A stretch of 64,000 bases of DNA, from contig NZ_QQNH01000006.1 in the NCBI RefSeq assembly GCF_003345525.1, positions 123,890-187,889 of the forward strand. The letters are read 5' to 3'. The position numbers were made by a program, and so were the translations under genes. The notes below the pieces were generated by a model. That model was given only the letters and a program-made list of their open reading frames with translations, made no database searches and was not told where the DNA came from. This DNA comes from Pelagibacterium lacus. GTDB taxonomy: Bacteria > Pseudomonadota > Alphaproteobacteria > Rhizobiales > Devosiaceae. Below, piece by piece: positions 9,879 to 21,873 of the stretch; the first letter of the stretch is position 1, and the number at the start of each line of letters is the position of its first letter.

Positions 9879-10643
9879 TCAGACTTTCCAGCCCCCGTGC
9901 AGGGCCGCGATATTGCCGCTCATGGGCGTATGGGTGACGCGCCTGAACCCCGCCTCGGCGATCATCGCGGCAAAGCGCTCGGGATCGGGAAAATTGCGGA
10001 TCGATTCGACCAGATAGCGGTAGGGCTCGGCGTCCCCGGTCACCATCTTGCCCATGGGCGGGATCAGCGTATCGGAAAAGAGATCATAGAGCCGGTCGAG
10101 GCCCGGCACGTCGACGTGCGAGAATTCGAGCACCAGCAGCCGCCCGCCGCGCCTGAGCACGCGATAGGCCTCGGCCAGCGCCTTTTCGATGCGCGGCACG
10201 TTGCGGATGCCGAAGGCGATGGTATAGGCGTCAAAGCTCTTATCGGGGAAGGGCAGCTCCTCGGCATTGGCCTCGACGAACTCCACATTGGAGGGATAGC
10301 GCCAGGTTCTGGCCCGTTCGGCGCCCACCGCCAGCATGTCGGGGTTGATGTCGGAGACGGTGACCTGGGCAAAGCCATGGCTGGCGTCGAGGATGCGCAT
10401 GGCGATGTCGCCGGTGCCCCCGGCCATGTCGAGCACGCGATAGGGGCGCGCGCCGCCGCGCGGCGGGGCCAGCCGAGCCACCATCTGGTCCTTCCACAGC
10501 CGATGGATGCCGCCGCTCATCAGATCGTTCATCAGGTCGTAGCGCCGCGCCACCTTGTGGAACACATCGTTGACCAGGTCCTGCTTGTCGCCGATCGGCA
10601 CGGTCCGGGTGCCGAAATGGGTGGTCTGGGCGGTCTCGGTCAT
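9879..10643 (-). CDS. ubiE: Bifunctional demethylmenaquinone/2-octaprenyl-6-methoxy-benzoquinol C-methylase
   Basis: SAM-dependent C-methylation in ubiquinone synthesis. The first family signature is in [19 protein letters not shown], the SAM loop in [12 protein letters not shown], and the second signature in [15 protein letters not shown]. The ATG at 10643 ([10 protein letters not shown]) gives the normal length of 254 residues and has GAGAGG upstream. It is the first gene of the ubiE-ubiB-coaBC unit and is divergent from mutM. Confidence 0.95.
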   Translation of the reverse strand: MTETAQTTHFGTRTVPIGDKQDLVNDVFHKVARRYDLMNDLMSGGIHRLWKDQMVARLAPPRGGARPYRVLDMAGGTGDIAMRILDASHGFAQVTVSDINPDMLAVGAERARTWRYPSNVEFVEANAEELPFPDKSFDAYTIAFGIRNVPRIEKALAEAYRVLRRGGRLLVLEFSHVDVPGLDRLYDLFSDTLIPPMGKMVTGDAEPYRYLVESIRNFPDPERFAAMIAEAGFRRVTHTPMSGNIAALHGGWKV

Positions 10644-10677
10644 TGCGTGCCTCTCTTGCTTGCGGGCGGCGGGTCCG

Positions 10678-10702
10678 GTTATGGGCTTGGCCGGTCCATA
10701 AC
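10678..10702. promoter_or_regulatory. Inverted repeat in the ubiE/mutM divergent promoter region
   Basis: A perfect 7-bp inverted repeat, GTTATGG and CCATAAC, is separated by 11 bases. It lies in the roughly 100-bp region between the divergent starts of ubiE and mutM. It may be an operator, but I know of no regulator for it. Confidence 0.3.
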
Positions 10703-10744
10703 GCAAGCGCAAGCCGCCTGCATAATCGTCCCGGAGCCGCGTCC

Positions 10745-11608
10745 ATGCCCGAACTGCCCGAAGTCGAAACCGTGAGGCGTGGCCTTGCACCGTTTCTCGA
10801 AGGCGCGGTGATCGAGAGCGTCACCCTCAACCGCCCCGATCTGCGTTTTGCCTTCCCCGAGGGCTTTGCGGCGCGGCTGTCCGGCCAGCGCATCGAGCAT
10901 CTGGGCCGGCGGGCCAAATATCTGCTCGCCACCCTCTCGGATGGCGGCACCTGGCTGTCGCATCTGGGGATGACCGGGGGTTTTCTCGTTTCGGGGCAAA
11001 GGCTCGACGAACCCAGTCGGCTCCTGTCGAGCAGCCCGGCCGGCAAGCACGTCCATTTCGAGGCCCGTCTCCTTCATCCCGAGCACGGGCCGGTGCGCCT
11101 CGCCTATACCGACCCCCGGCGCTTCGGCTTCATGGCGCTCTTTCCCCTCGGCGCCGCCAATCCCTATATCGATCCGCTCGGCCCCGAGCCGCTGGGCAAT
11201 GCGCTCGACGCCCTCACCCTCGCCATGGCGCTCCAGGGCAAGCGCGGGCCGATCAAGACCGTGCTGCTCGACCAGCGGGTGATCGCCGGGCTGGGCAATA
11301 TCTATGTGTGCGAGGCGTTGTTCGGAAGCGGTATCGACCCGCGCCGCCCGGCCGGCAGCCTTGCGGCCGAGGAGGTCGGGCGGCTGGTCGTCGCCATTCG
11401 CGACGTGCTCGACGCGGCCATCGCCGCCGGGGGCTCAACCCTGCGCGATTTCGCCAATAGCGAAGGCCAGCCGGGCTATTTCCAGCACAGCTTCGCCGTC
11501 TACGGCCATGAGGGCGATCCCTGCCCGCGTCCGGGCTGCGGCGGGCAGATCGCGCGCATCGTCCAGGCCGGGCGCTCGAGCTTTTTCTGCCCGGTCTGCC
11601 AGCGCTAG
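10745..11608 (+). CDS. mutM: Formamidopyrimidine-DNA glycosylase (Fpg/MutM)
   Basis: Bifunctional base-excision enzyme removing 8-oxoguanine and nicking the abasic site. The protein begins PELPEVETV, which gives the catalytic N-terminal Pro and Glu. The catalytic Lys is in RRAKYLL, the helix-two-turn-helix in [13 protein letters not shown], and a C-terminal zinc finger uses the Cys of CPRPGC and FFCPVC. It has 287 residues. GGAG lies eight bases before the ATG. Confidence 0.97.
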   Translation: MPELPEVETVRRGLAPFLEGAVIESVTLNRPDLRFAFPEGFAARLSGQRIEHLGRRAKYLLATLSDGGTWLSHLGMTGGFLVSGQRLDEPSRLLSSSPAGKHVHFEARLLHPEHGPVRLAYTDPRRFGFMALFPLGAANPYIDPLGPEPLGNALDALTLAMALQGKRGPIKTVLLDQRVIAGLGNIYVCEALFGSGIDPRRPAGSLAAEEVGRLVVAIRDVLDAAIAAGGSTLRDFANSEGQPGYFQHSFAVYGHEGDPCPRPGCGGQIARIVQAGRSSFFCPVCQR

Positions 11609-11609
11609 C

Positions 11610-11625
11610 GCGTTTCCAGCAAAAG
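11610..11625. repeat. Fragment of the pnp-downstream repeat
   Basis: GCGTTTCCAGCAAAAG directly after the mutM stop is identical to the first 16 bases of the palindromic element after pnp. The rest of the element is missing, so this is a remnant. Confidence 0.6.
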
Positions 11626-11658
11626 ACTTAGCACTCCCGGGCATGTATCGACGACGCA

Positions 11659-11686
11659 TTGACTCTTGCCGGGGAGCTTTCTATAG
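11659..11686 (+). promoter_or_regulatory. Sigma-70-type promoter for rpsT
   Basis: A -35 box TTGACT and a -10-like CTATAG are separated by 16 bases. They lie about 110 bp before rpsT, leaving a leader that contains a hairpin. Confidence 0.55.
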
Positions 11687-11736
11687 AGCGGCCTTCGTCG
11701 GGGTGGACGGCTTGTCCGCCCCTTTCATTTCCGGTT

Positions 11737-11765
11737 GTGCTCGCCGCCTGAGGCGGAGTGAGCAC
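11737..11765 (+). promoter_or_regulatory. Hairpin in the rpsT leader
   Basis: GTGCTC pairs with GAGCAC, enclosing a second stem CCGCC/GGCGG with a 3-nt loop. It is in the untranslated leader, 27 bases before the rpsT ATG. Ribosomal protein S20 represses its own translation in E. coli; whether this hairpin does that here is inference. Confidence 0.4.
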
Positions 11766-11792
11766 GCAAGGCATACCGCCACGAGGAACCAG

Positions 11793-12056
11793 ATGGCAAA
11801 TACACCTTCGGCCAAGAAGGCCACCCGCAAGATCGAAACCCGCACCGCGATCAACACCGCGCGCCGCAGCCGCGTGCGCACCTTCCTGCGCAAGGTCGAG
11901 GAAGCGATCGCCTCGGGCGACAAGGACGCCGCCGCCGCCGCCCTGCGCGCCGCCGAGCCGGAATTGCAGCGCGCCGCCGGCAAGGGCGTGTTCCACAAGA
12001 ACATGGCCGACCGCAAGGTCTCGCGCCTCGCCAAGCGGGTCAAGGCGCTGGGCTGA
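11793..12056 (+). CDS. rpsT: 30S ribosomal protein S20
   Basis: A primary 16S rRNA-binding protein of the small subunit. The 87-residue, strongly basic, helical protein starts [17 protein letters not shown] and has the typical [19 protein letters not shown] and [19 protein letters not shown] blocks. GAGGA precedes the ATG. The mutM-rpsT-dnaA order is common in alphaproteobacteria. Confidence 0.97.
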   Translation: MANTPSAKKATRKIETRTAINTARRSRVRTFLRKVEEAIASGDKDAAAAALRAAEPELQRAAGKGVFHKNMADRKVSRLAKRVKALG

Positions 12057-12112
12057 ACCCGCCCGCTCACCCGATCGACCCGATAGGGTTTGTCCCTAGA
12101 GAACAAGTTTTC

Positions 12113-12137
12113 ACGACCCCCGCCAGGGGGTCGTTTC
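12113..12137 (+). terminator. Terminator of rpsT
   Basis: An 8-bp stem ACGACCCC/GGGGTCGT with a 6-nt loop is followed by TTTC, 57 bases after the rpsT stop. Confidence 0.65.
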
Positions 12138-12742
12138 GTATCCGGCGGCGGCTCGGAAATTGCGTAATATTTCCGTCATCCCGGCGTCATCAAATGGTCA
12201 CGGAGGCGGCTGGGAGGCCGGGGGCGGAAAAAAAATTCATTGGGACTCAAAACGGACCCAACGTGAATCTGCAAGGAGTCCCATAGCCTTAATTTTTCCT
12301 CTCCGGGAGCAGACTCGCACCCCCGCCCGGCCGGGGGAGAGTCAAGAGCAATTTTGAGTAAAACAGCGGTTGTGCGCAAAAAAATGGCTGTCTAAAATGG
12401 CCTCGTTGGATCAGAAAGAGGGCGGCGAAAGACAAGTCTAGAGCCAACCTCGCCCGGTCGATCCGGGGCTTTTCGAAAAGATGCCAGGACGGGACAACCC
12501 CTTTGCGGGTCCGGTCAAGTTCTGCTGAAGTCGAACGGCCTCGCCGTCTCGGGTTCAACATCGAAAGACGCGTTTTCGTCTTTGTCAAAGGCACCGTCGT
12601 GCCGATTTCAATTTGGTTCAGGTAGGGAGCCGCATCCTTAAACCAGATGCGGAAAGCGTTTTTTTGTGCCCCATGGGGGCGTATCGGGGAAGCATGGGCG
12701 CCTCAGGGCGGGCGCCACGAAAAACAGAAAAGAGGCACGGGA
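12138..12742. other. Long gene-free region upstream of dnaA
   Basis: About 600 bp without a convincing gene, less GC-rich than its surroundings and with several A and T runs (for example near 12229-12236 and 12379-12384). By position it should hold the dnaA promoter and possibly replication-related sites. I searched for DnaA boxes (TTATCCACA and one- or two-base variants) on both strands and found none that is convincing, so I do not call an origin. Confidence 0.5.
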
Positions 12743-14278
12743 ATGGATTCGATCGCGGCTGCGGATCGCGTGACATGGGGACAGACTGGGGACCGGCTTG
12801 GGGCCCCGCAGAACGAGGACACCACCAAAGGGGATGAGGCGATGACTCCGGACGCCGAACAGGTCTGGCTGCGCACGCGGGCGCGGCTTCGGGCAGCGGT
12901 CGGGGAAGACGTGTTCACGTCCTGGTTCGCCCGGCTCGAGCTCGAGGAGGTCGTGGGCGACCTGGTCCATCTCTCGGTCCCGACGCGCTTCCTGTGCTCC
13001 TGGATTCAGTCCAATTACGTCGAAAAGATTCTCGATGCCTTACGCCAGGAAGACGACGGCATTGCCCGCCTGCACGTCACCGTGCGGGTCAACGGCCAGG
13101 CCCGGCCGCGCCTGGTGACGGCGAGCGAACCCCCGGTCGAGGCGGAGCTGCCGCTGCAGCCGGCCGCGCCGCGTCCGCTGCCCGCGCTGGTCAGCCCCGG
13201 CCCGGCCCAGCCGGCCGCGCCCGGCGACGCGCTCTCGGGATCGGCGCTCGACCGTAAGCTCACCTTCGACACCTTCGTGGCCGGTGGCGCCAACGAGATG
13301 GCGCTCGGGGTGGCGCGGCAGGTGGCCTCGGCGGCCGCCAACAATGTGGTGACCTTCAACCCGGTCTACATCCATTCCTCGGTGGGGCTGGGCAAGACGC
13401 ATCTGCTCAACGCCATCGCCTGGGCGGCGGGGGCGTCCGACACCACCCGCAACATCGTCTATCTCACCGCCGATCATTTCATGTATCACTTCATCACGGC
13501 GGTGAAGAGCCAGTCGGCGCTGGCCTTCAAGGAATGGCTGCGGCGCATCGACCTCTTGCTCATCGACGACATGCAGTTCCTGCAGGGCAAGTCGGCCACC
13601 GAATTCGGCCACACGCTCTCGACCCTGATCTCGGGCACCAAGCAGGTGGTGGTGGCCGGCGACGCGCCGCCGCGCGATCTCGACATGCTCGACGACCGGG
13701 TGCGTTCGCGGCTGTCGGGCGGACTGGTCATCCCCATCGCCCCCTTCGATCCGGAACTGCGCCGCGCCATCGTGCAGAAGCGCGCCGACCAGGCGACCTC
13801 GCGCTTTGCCGGGCTGAGCTTTCCGCCCGCCGTCATCGACTATATCGCCCGCTCGATCGTCTCCCATGGGCGCGATCTCGACGGGGCGGTCAACCGGCTG
13901 GTCGCCGCCAACCAGCTGACCGGCGAGCCGATCACCGTGCCTCTGGCCGAAAAGACCCTGCAGGACCTCATTCGCAACCGCGAGACGCCGCGGGTGCGCA
14001 TCGAGGACATCCTCAAGATCGTCTCGCGGCACTACAAGGTGGCGCGCACCGAATTGCTGTCCTCGCGCCGCTCGCGCGACGTGGTGCGACCGCGCCAGAT
14101 CGCCATGTATCTGGCCAAGGCGCTGACCTCGCGCTCGCTGCCCGAGATCGGGCGCAAATTCGGCGGCCGCGACCACACCACCGTGCTCCATTCGGTGCGC
14201 AAGGTGGAGCAGCTGATGAGCCAGGACGGCGACCTCACCCAGGAAATCGAACTCCTCCGCCGCATGCTGGAGGAGTGA
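12743..14278 (+). CDS. dnaA: Chromosomal replication initiator DnaA
   Basis: The AAA+ initiator that binds DnaA boxes and melts the origin. Domain I has VFTSWFARLELEEV, followed by a Pro/Ala-rich linker. Domain III carries the Walker A SVGLGKTHLLNA and Walker B LLLIDDMQFL. Domain IV contains the DnaA signature RDHTTVLHSVRKVEQL. Two starts are plausible: the ATG at 12743 (511 residues, GAGG upstream) and the ATG at 12842 (478 residues, MTPDAEQVWLR). The extra 33 residues of the longer form do not look conserved, so the shorter form may be the true one. Confidence 0.95.
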   Translation: MDSIAAADRVTWGQTGDRLGAPQNEDTTKGDEAMTPDAEQVWLRTRARLRAAVGEDVFTSWFARLELEEVVGDLVHLSVPTRFLCSWIQSNYVEKILDALRQEDDGIARLHVTVRVNGQARPRLVTASEPPVEAELPLQPAAPRPLPALVSPGPAQPAAPGDALSGSALDRKLTFDTFVAGGANEMALGVARQVASAAANNVVTFNPVYIHSSVGLGKTHLLNAIAWAAGASDTTRNIVYLTADHFMYHFITAVKSQSALAFKEWLRRIDLLLIDDMQFLQGKSATEFGHTLSTLISGTKQVVVAGDAPPRDLDMLDDRVRSRLSGGLVIPIAPFDPELRRAIVQKRADQATSRFAGLSFPPAVIDYIARSIVSHGRDLDGAVNRLVAANQLTGEPITVPLAEKTLQDLIRNRETPRVRIEDILKIVSRHYKVARTELLSSRRSRDVVRPRQIAMYLAKALTSRSLPEIGRKFGGRDHTTVLHSVRKVEQLMSQDGDLTQEIELLRRMLEE

Positions 14279-14321
14279 GCCTCTTCCGCCGCTAGGCGGT
14301 TCCCGGCCCCACCCCAACCCA

Positions 14322-14353
14322 ACCCTCCCCGTCAAGGGGAGGGTGTTTCTTTG
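14322..14353 (+). terminator. Terminator of dnaA
   Basis: A perfect 8-bp stem CCCTCCCC/GGGGAGGG with a GTCAA loop is followed by TGTTTCTTT. It lies about 45 bases after the dnaA stop. Confidence 0.7.
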
Positions 14354-14485
14354 GGGCGCCCCCCTCACGCGCCCGGCCGCTGTTTGGCGCGGCTGGGCCC
14401 TTGCGTTTTTTCCCCGTCCGATGCAGGGTCTCCGCCCGGCGTTTCGGCCGGAAGCTAACACGGACGATCAGGGGTAGACGACGCG

Positions 14486-15604
14486 ATGAAGGTCACGCTG
14501 GAGCGCAACCATCTGTTGAAATCGCTGGGCCATGTGCACCGCGTGGTGGAACGGCGCAACACCTATCCCATCCTCGCCAACGTCCTGATGAGCGCCACCG
14601 GGGACGGGCTCGACCTGCGCGCCACCGATCTCGATATCGAGGTGACCGAAACCGTCCCGGCCATGACCGGCACGCCCGGCACCACCACCGTGCCCGCCCA
14701 CACGCTGTATGAGATCGTGCGCAAGCTCTCGGACGGGGCCGATGTGGTGCTGGAGACCGACGGCAACGACCAGATGCTGATCTCCTCGGGCCGCTCGCGC
14801 TTCCACCTCGCCTGCCTCAATCCCGACGGCTTCCCCGATCTCAAGTCCGGCGCCTTCACCCACAGCTTCACCATTGCTGTCGCCACCCTCAGGGATTTGA
14901 TCGAGCGCACCCAGTTCGCCATCTCCAACGAGGAGACCCGCTATTATCTCAACGGCATCTTCGTCCACACGGTGGACGGGCCGGGCGGGGTGGTGATGCG
15001 GGCCGTGGCCACGGACGGGCACCGGCTGGCCCGGGTCGAGGCCGAGGCTCCCGCGGGCTCGGCGGGCATGCCGGGCATCATCATTCCGCGCAAGACCGTG
15101 GCGGAAGTTCTAAAACTCCTCGACGGGGTGGAAGAGGGGGTCGCGGTCGAACTTTCGGACACCAAGATCCGCTTCACCCTGGGAGGCGTCGTGCTGCTCT
15201 CCAAGCTCATCGAGGGGAGTTTCCCCGATTACGAGCGGGTGACGCCCAAGAACAACGACAAGCTGCTCACCGTCGACCGGGCCTCCCTGGCCCGCGCCGT
15301 CGACCGCGTCTCGACCATTGCGTCCGAGCGCGGCGGCAAGGCGGTCAAGCTCTCGCTCACCCCCGGCCAGCTCGAATTGTCGGTGACCAATCCCGACCAC
15401 GGCACGGCCAATGAGGAATTGCCGGTGGATTTCGAGCTCGACAGTTTCGAGATCGGCTTCAACGCCCGCTACATGCTGGAGATCGTCTCCCAGATCCGCA
15501 CCGAGAACGCGCTGTTCCTGTTCAACGACGCCGGCTCCCCCACGCTGGTCAAGGAAGAAGGCGACGCCCAGGCCCTGTTCGTCCTGATGCCGATGCGGGT
15601 GTGA
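14486..15604 (+). CDS. dnaN: DNA polymerase III beta subunit (sliding clamp)
   Basis: The ring-shaped processivity clamp of the replicase. It has 372 residues in three similar domains; family blocks visible are MKVTLERNHLLKSLGHV, LRATDLDIEV, VMRAVATDGHRLA and the C-terminal ALFVLMPMRV. It follows dnaA with its own roughly 200-bp intergenic region, so it may have a separate promoter. Confidence 0.97.
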   Translation: MKVTLERNHLLKSLGHVHRVVERRNTYPILANVLMSATGDGLDLRATDLDIEVTETVPAMTGTPGTTTVPAHTLYEIVRKLSDGADVVLETDGNDQMLISSGRSRFHLACLNPDGFPDLKSGAFTHSFTIAVATLRDLIERTQFAISNEETRYYLNGIFVHTVDGPGGVVMRAVATDGHRLARVEAEAPAGSAGMPGIIIPRKTVAEVLKLLDGVEEGVAVELSDTKIRFTLGGVVLLSKLIEGSFPDYERVTPKNNDKLLTVDRASLARAVDRVSTIASERGGKAVKLSLTPGQLELSVTNPDHGTANEELPVDFELDSFEIGFNARYMLEIVSQIRTENALFLFNDAGSPTLVKEEGDAQALFVLMPMRV

Positions 15605-15676
15605 GGGCTGGCATTGTCGGTGATGTCCCGCCGGCCGTCCCGATCCTCCACCGGCTCAGCGCCCCCCTCACCCCGA

Positions 15677-15787
15677 CCCTCTCCCAGCAGGGGAGAGGGG
15701 GCTCTTTTGGGGAGCCCTGCGTTGCCCTCTTTCCTTCTCCCCTGGTGGGAGAAGGTGGATCGCCCGCAGGGCGAGACGGATGAGGGG
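15677..15787. repeat. Tandem hairpin repeats between dnaN and recF
   Basis: Three consecutive inverted repeats are present. CCCTCTCCC/GGGAGAGGG lies at 15677-15699, CCTTCTCCC/GGGAGAAGG at 15733-15755, and CGCCC/GGGCG at 15761-15773. A GACGGATGAGGGG tail follows. This pattern resembles the dispersed palindromic repeats seen in alphaproteobacterial intergenic regions. The first hairpin, followed by CTCTTTT, may also end dnaN transcription. Confidence 0.55.
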
Positions 15788-15831
15788 GGCGCGGCGCCGG
15801 CGACCACCCCGATGGCATCGGACCTTGCGCA

Positions 15832-16956
15832 ATGAGCGATGATCGCCGCCACATCTCCCGCCTGCGGCTCACCGGCTTCCGCAACTACGCCTCGGCGGCG
15901 CTCGATCTCGATGCCCGCCATGTGGTGCTGACCGGCGAGAACGGGGCCGGCAAGACCAATCTCATCGAGGCGATCTCGCTCCTGGCCCCCGGGCGCGGCC
16001 TGCGGCGGGCCGGGTTCGAGACCCTGGCCATCGCCGGGGGCGACGGGCTGTGGGCCGTGGCGGCCACCATCGAGACCCCCTATGGCCCGGTCGATATCGG
16101 CACCGGCGCCACCCCCGACGCCGCGGCCCGCCGGGTGCGCATCAACGGCGCCAATGCCAGAAGCGTCGAGCAGATGAGCGACCATGTGCGGGTGTTGTGG
16201 CTCACCCCGGCCATGGACGGGCTCTTTACCGGCCCGGCCGGCGAGCGGCGACGCTTCCTCGACCGGCTGGTGACCACGCTGCAGCCCGGCCATTCGCGCA
16301 CGGTCAGCGATTTCGAATCCGCCATGCGCCAGCGCAACCGGCTCTTGGCCGAGGCGGGCGATCCGGCCTGGATCTCAGCCATCGAGGCGCAGATGGCGGA
16401 ACTGGCCAGCGCGCTCTATTTCGCCCGCGCCGATTCCCTGGCCCATCTGCAGGCGCTGATGCGCGCCAATCTCGAGGAGACCGGCTTTCCGGAGGCGCAG
16501 CTGGCCCTCACCCCGGTGTTCGACGGCCCGGTGCCGGAAACCGCCGGCGCGCTCGAGGAGAGCCTTGCCGCCCAATGGCGGGGGCTCCGGGCCCTCGACA
16601 GGGCGGCCGGGCGCACCACGCTGGGGCCGCACCGGGTCGACCTCATGGTTACCCACGCGCCCAAATCCATGCCGGCCGGGCTGTGCTCGACCGGCGAGCA
16701 GAAGGCGCTCTTGATCGGGCTGGTGCTGGTGCATGCCCGGCTGGTGGGGCAGATGACCGGGATCACCCCGATCCTCCTGCTCGACGAGATCGCCGCCCAT
16801 CTCGATCCGGCCCGCCGCCGGGCGCTGTTTTCCGCCCTCGACCGGCTCGGCACCCAATGCTGGATGACCGGCACCGACCCCATCCTGTTCGCCGATCTGG
16901 GCGCCCACGCCCAGCGTTTCACTGTCGCGGCCGGCGCGCTCCACCCGGGCCAGTAA
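15832..16956 (+). CDS. recF: DNA repair protein RecF
   Basis: The SMC-like ATPase that loads RecA at single-strand gaps with RecO and RecR. The P-loop GENGAGKTNLIEAI is at residues 35-48; the signature segment near SLAAQWRGLRALDRAAGRTTLGPHR and the Walker B LLLDEIAAHLD are present. The 374-residue length is standard. It lies between dnaN and gyrB, as in many bacteria. Confidence 0.95.
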   Translation: MSDDRRHISRLRLTGFRNYASAALDLDARHVVLTGENGAGKTNLIEAISLLAPGRGLRRAGFETLAIAGGDGLWAVAATIETPYGPVDIGTGATPDAAARRVRINGANARSVEQMSDHVRVLWLTPAMDGLFTGPAGERRRFLDRLVTTLQPGHSRTVSDFESAMRQRNRLLAEAGDPAWISAIEAQMAELASALYFARADSLAHLQALMRANLEETGFPEAQLALTPVFDGPVPETAGALEESLAAQWRGLRALDRAAGRTTLGPHRVDLMVTHAPKSMPAGLCSTGEQKALLIGLVLVHARLVGQMTGITPILLLDEIAAHLDPARRRALFSALDRLGTQCWMTGTDPILFADLGAHAQRFTVAAGALHPGQ

Positions 16957-16976
16957 TCCTGCGCCCCTTTCCCCGC

Positions 16977-17005
16977 GCAATTGCCGAAAAAGCGGCAAAT
17001 TGCTT
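16977..17005 (+). terminator. Hairpin after recF
   Basis: GCAATTGCCG pairs with CGGCAAATTGC with one bulged base and a short A-rich loop, about 20 bases after the recF stop. The T-run is weak, so it may be an inefficient terminator ahead of gyrB. Confidence 0.4.
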
Positions 17006-17055
17006 GGGGATAACCGCCCTTTGCGCTACAAAGAAGCAATTCCCAACAAGGCTGA

Positions 17056-19497
<2,442 letters not shown>

Positions 19498-19692
19498 CGG
19501 GAGCCTCCTCAGGTGTTGCAGCCGCGACACAAGCAGCGAAAACTCTGGAAAATGCCACATAAACCGGCCACAATTGGCCGCGATAGCGTTGATGGTCGAT
19601 GGGGTGGCGCTGGCACCGCCCCATGCCGCGCCCCGCACCGGCCGCGCCGCGCTTCGCCCGACCCTTGCAACCCGGCCTGAAAGTGACCCTTG

Positions 19693-21819
19693 ATGGATCT
19701 TCGCCTCTCTCCCGATGATCGCGTCGACAGCCGGGCGCGCAAGCCCCGGGCCCAGGGCGCCAAGCCGCGCTCCAGTGGCGGCGGCAAGCCGCGCAAGCCC
19801 AAAAATCCCAAGCGCAAGCGCTCGGGCGGCATGAAGTTCATCGTCGGGCTGGCCTATTTCTGCTTCACCCTCCTGCTGATCGGCGGGGTCGCGGTGGCCG
19901 GCATCGTGGTCTATTACGGGGGCGACCTGGGCTCGTCCTCGACCTGGGAAGTGCCGCAGCGCCCGCCCAATATCCGCGTCCTGGCCTCGAATGGGCAATT
20001 GCTCACCAATCGCGGCCAGACCGGCGGCGAGGCGGTGGGCATCCACGAACTGCCCGAATATGTCGGCCAGGCGGTGGTGGCCAGCGAAGACCGGCGCTTC
20101 TATTCCCATTTCGGCGTCGACCCCATCGGCCTCGCTTCGGTGGCCGTCGAGATGGTCCGAGCGCGCGGGGTGACCCGCGGCGCCTCGACCATCACCCAGC
20201 AGGTGGCCAAGAACCTGTTCCTCACCCCCGACCAGACCCTGGGCCGCAAGGTGCAGGAAGCGCTGCTGGCCGTGTGGCTGGAGCAGAACTACACCAAGGA
20301 CCAGATCCTCGAGCTCTATCTCAACCGGGTGCATTTCGGCTCGGGCGCCACCGGCATCGAGGCCGCCGCCCAGACCTATTTCGGCATTTCGGCCCGCAAT
20401 CTTTCGCTGGGCCAGGCGGCGATGCTGGCCGGCATCCTGCCGGCGCCGAGCTATTACAATCCCAAATCCCATCCCGACCGGGCGCGGGCCCGCCAGCAGC
20501 TCGCCCTCGCCAATATGGTGCGGGCCGGCTACATCACCGAGGCGCAGGCCCAGGCCGCCCAGGCCGACATCAATGCCGAGATCACCACCCAGCGCGTGGC
20601 CGGGGCCGAATATTACGTCGCCGACTGGGTCGAGACGCTGATGAACGACTATCTCGGCGAGGTCAATTCGGACGTGGTGGTCGACACCACCATCGAGTGG
20701 GACCTGCAAAAGCACGCTGAATTCGTGGTCAAGGAAGCCATCGCCCAGCACGGGGCGGAGCGCGACTTCTCCCAGGCCGCCTTCGTGGCGCTCGATACCG
20801 ACGGGCGGGTGCGGGCCCTGGTGGGCGGGGCCGACTATACCCAGTCGACCTATAACCGCGCGGTGACGGCGCGGCGCCAGCCCGGCTCGGCCTTCAAGCC
20901 CTTCATCTACCTCACCGCGCTGCAGATGGGCTATACGCCCGACACGCTGATGGTGGACGAGCCGCTCAACTACAATGGCTGGGCCCCCGAAAACGCCAAT
21001 GGCCGCTATGTGGGCCCGATCCTGTTGCGCGACGCGCTGGCCTTTTCCGTCAACACGGTGGCGGCGCGGCTGGCCATCGATGTGGGCCCGGAAAACGTGG
21101 TGGAAACCGCCTATCGCATGGGCTTTTCCTCCAATTTCCAGGCGGTGCCGGCCATCGCCCTGGGCACGCAGGAGGTCTCGCTGCTGGAATTGACCGCCGG
21201 CTACACCCCGTTTGCCAATGGCGGCTATGGGGTGGTGCCCAATGTCATCACCCGCATCAGCACCGTGGATGGCGAAGTGCTCTACGAAGCCTCCGATGCC
21301 GGGCCGGGGCGCGTCCTCACCGACGAGCAGGTGGGGATGATGAACGACATGCTGCAGACCGGCGTGCAGGCGGGCACGGGCCGCGCCGCCCAGCTCGGCA
21401 ACTGGCCGATGGCGGGCAAGACCGGCACCTCGCAGCGCAATCGCGACGCGGTGTTCGTGGGCTATACCGCCAATTATGTCGGCGGGGTATGGCTGGGCAA
21501 TGACGACGATTCCCCGACGCGGGGCCTGTCGGGGGGCGCCATCCCGGCCCAGATCTGGCGCGACATCATGACCGAGGCGCATCAGGGGCTCACGGTCGCC
21601 AACCTGCCGGGCCATTATGTCCGCCTGCAGGATCGCGTCGCGGTGCCTATGCAGGATACGGTGCCGGCCACCGGCATCCCGGTGACCATCGACCAGATCC
21701 AGGGCCAGCCCGGCCAGCAGCCCCAGCCGATGCCGCAACAGCAACAGCAGCAGCCGCAATTGCTCGGCCCGGCCGATGACGGGATCGGCAACCTGCTCAA
21801 CGGCTTGTTCGGCGGATAA
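19693..21819 (+). CDS. Class A penicillin-binding protein (PBP1A family)
   Basis: Bifunctional peptidoglycan glycosyltransferase and DD-transpeptidase. It has a basic, Pro-rich cytoplasmic head (residues 1-46) and one membrane anchor at about 48-74. The glycosyltransferase carries the catalytic Glu132 in VASEDRRFYSHFGVD and RGASTITQQVAKNL. The transpeptidase has nucleophile Ser399 in PGSAFKPF, the SVN motif and K576 in KTGTS. The tail is Gln/Pro-rich and ends before a bidirectional terminator. The ATG at 19693 is preferred over an overlapping TTG. Whether it is mrcA or pbpC cannot be settled; the 1A type fits best. Confidence 0.93.
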   Translation: MDLRLSPDDRVDSRARKPRAQGAKPRSSGGGKPRKPKNPKRKRSGGMKFIVGLAYFCFTLLLIGGVAVAGIVVYYGGDLGSSSTWEVPQRPPNIRVLASNGQLLTNRGQTGGEAVGIHELPEYVGQAVVASEDRRFYSHFGVDPIGLASVAVEMVRARGVTRGASTITQQVAKNLFLTPDQTLGRKVQEALLAVWLEQNYTKDQILELYLNRVHFGSGATGIEAAAQTYFGISARNLSLGQAAMLAGILPAPSYYNPKSHPDRARARQQLALANMVRAGYITEAQAQAAQADINAEITTQRVAGAEYYVADWVETLMNDYLGEVNSDVVVDTTIEWDLQKHAEFVVKEAIAQHGAERDFSQAAFVALDTDGRVRALVGGADYTQSTYNRAVTARRQPGSAFKPFIYLTALQMGYTPDTLMVDEPLNYNGWAPENANGRYVGPILLRDALAFSVNTVAARLAIDVGPENVVETAYRMGFSSNFQAVPAIALGTQEVSLLELTAGYTPFANGGYGVVPNVITRISTVDGEVLYEASDAGPGRVLTDEQVGMMNDMLQTGVQAGTGRAAQLGNWPMAGKTGTSQRNRDAVFVGYTANYVGGVWLGNDDDSPTRGLSGGAIPAQIWRDIMTEAHQGLTVANLPGHYVRLQDRVAVPMQDTVPATGIPVTIDQIQGQPGQQPQPMPQQQQQQPQLLGPADDGIGNLLNGLFGG

Positions 21820-21840
21820 ATTCAGCAGCTATCGACGATA

Positions 21841-21867
21841 AAAGGCCCGGAGCGATCCGGGCCTTTT
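21841..21867. terminator. Bidirectional terminator between PBP and YgjP-like genes
   Basis: AAAGGCCCGGA pairs perfectly with TCCGGGCCTTT across a GCGA tetraloop. A- and T-runs on both sides serve both convergent genes. Confidence 0.85.
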
Positions 21868-21873
21868 GTCGTT

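Noticed and set aside
12138..12742. Replication origin in the rpsT-dnaA gap
   Set aside because: No convincing DnaA boxes or 13-mer repeats could be found; position alone is not enough.
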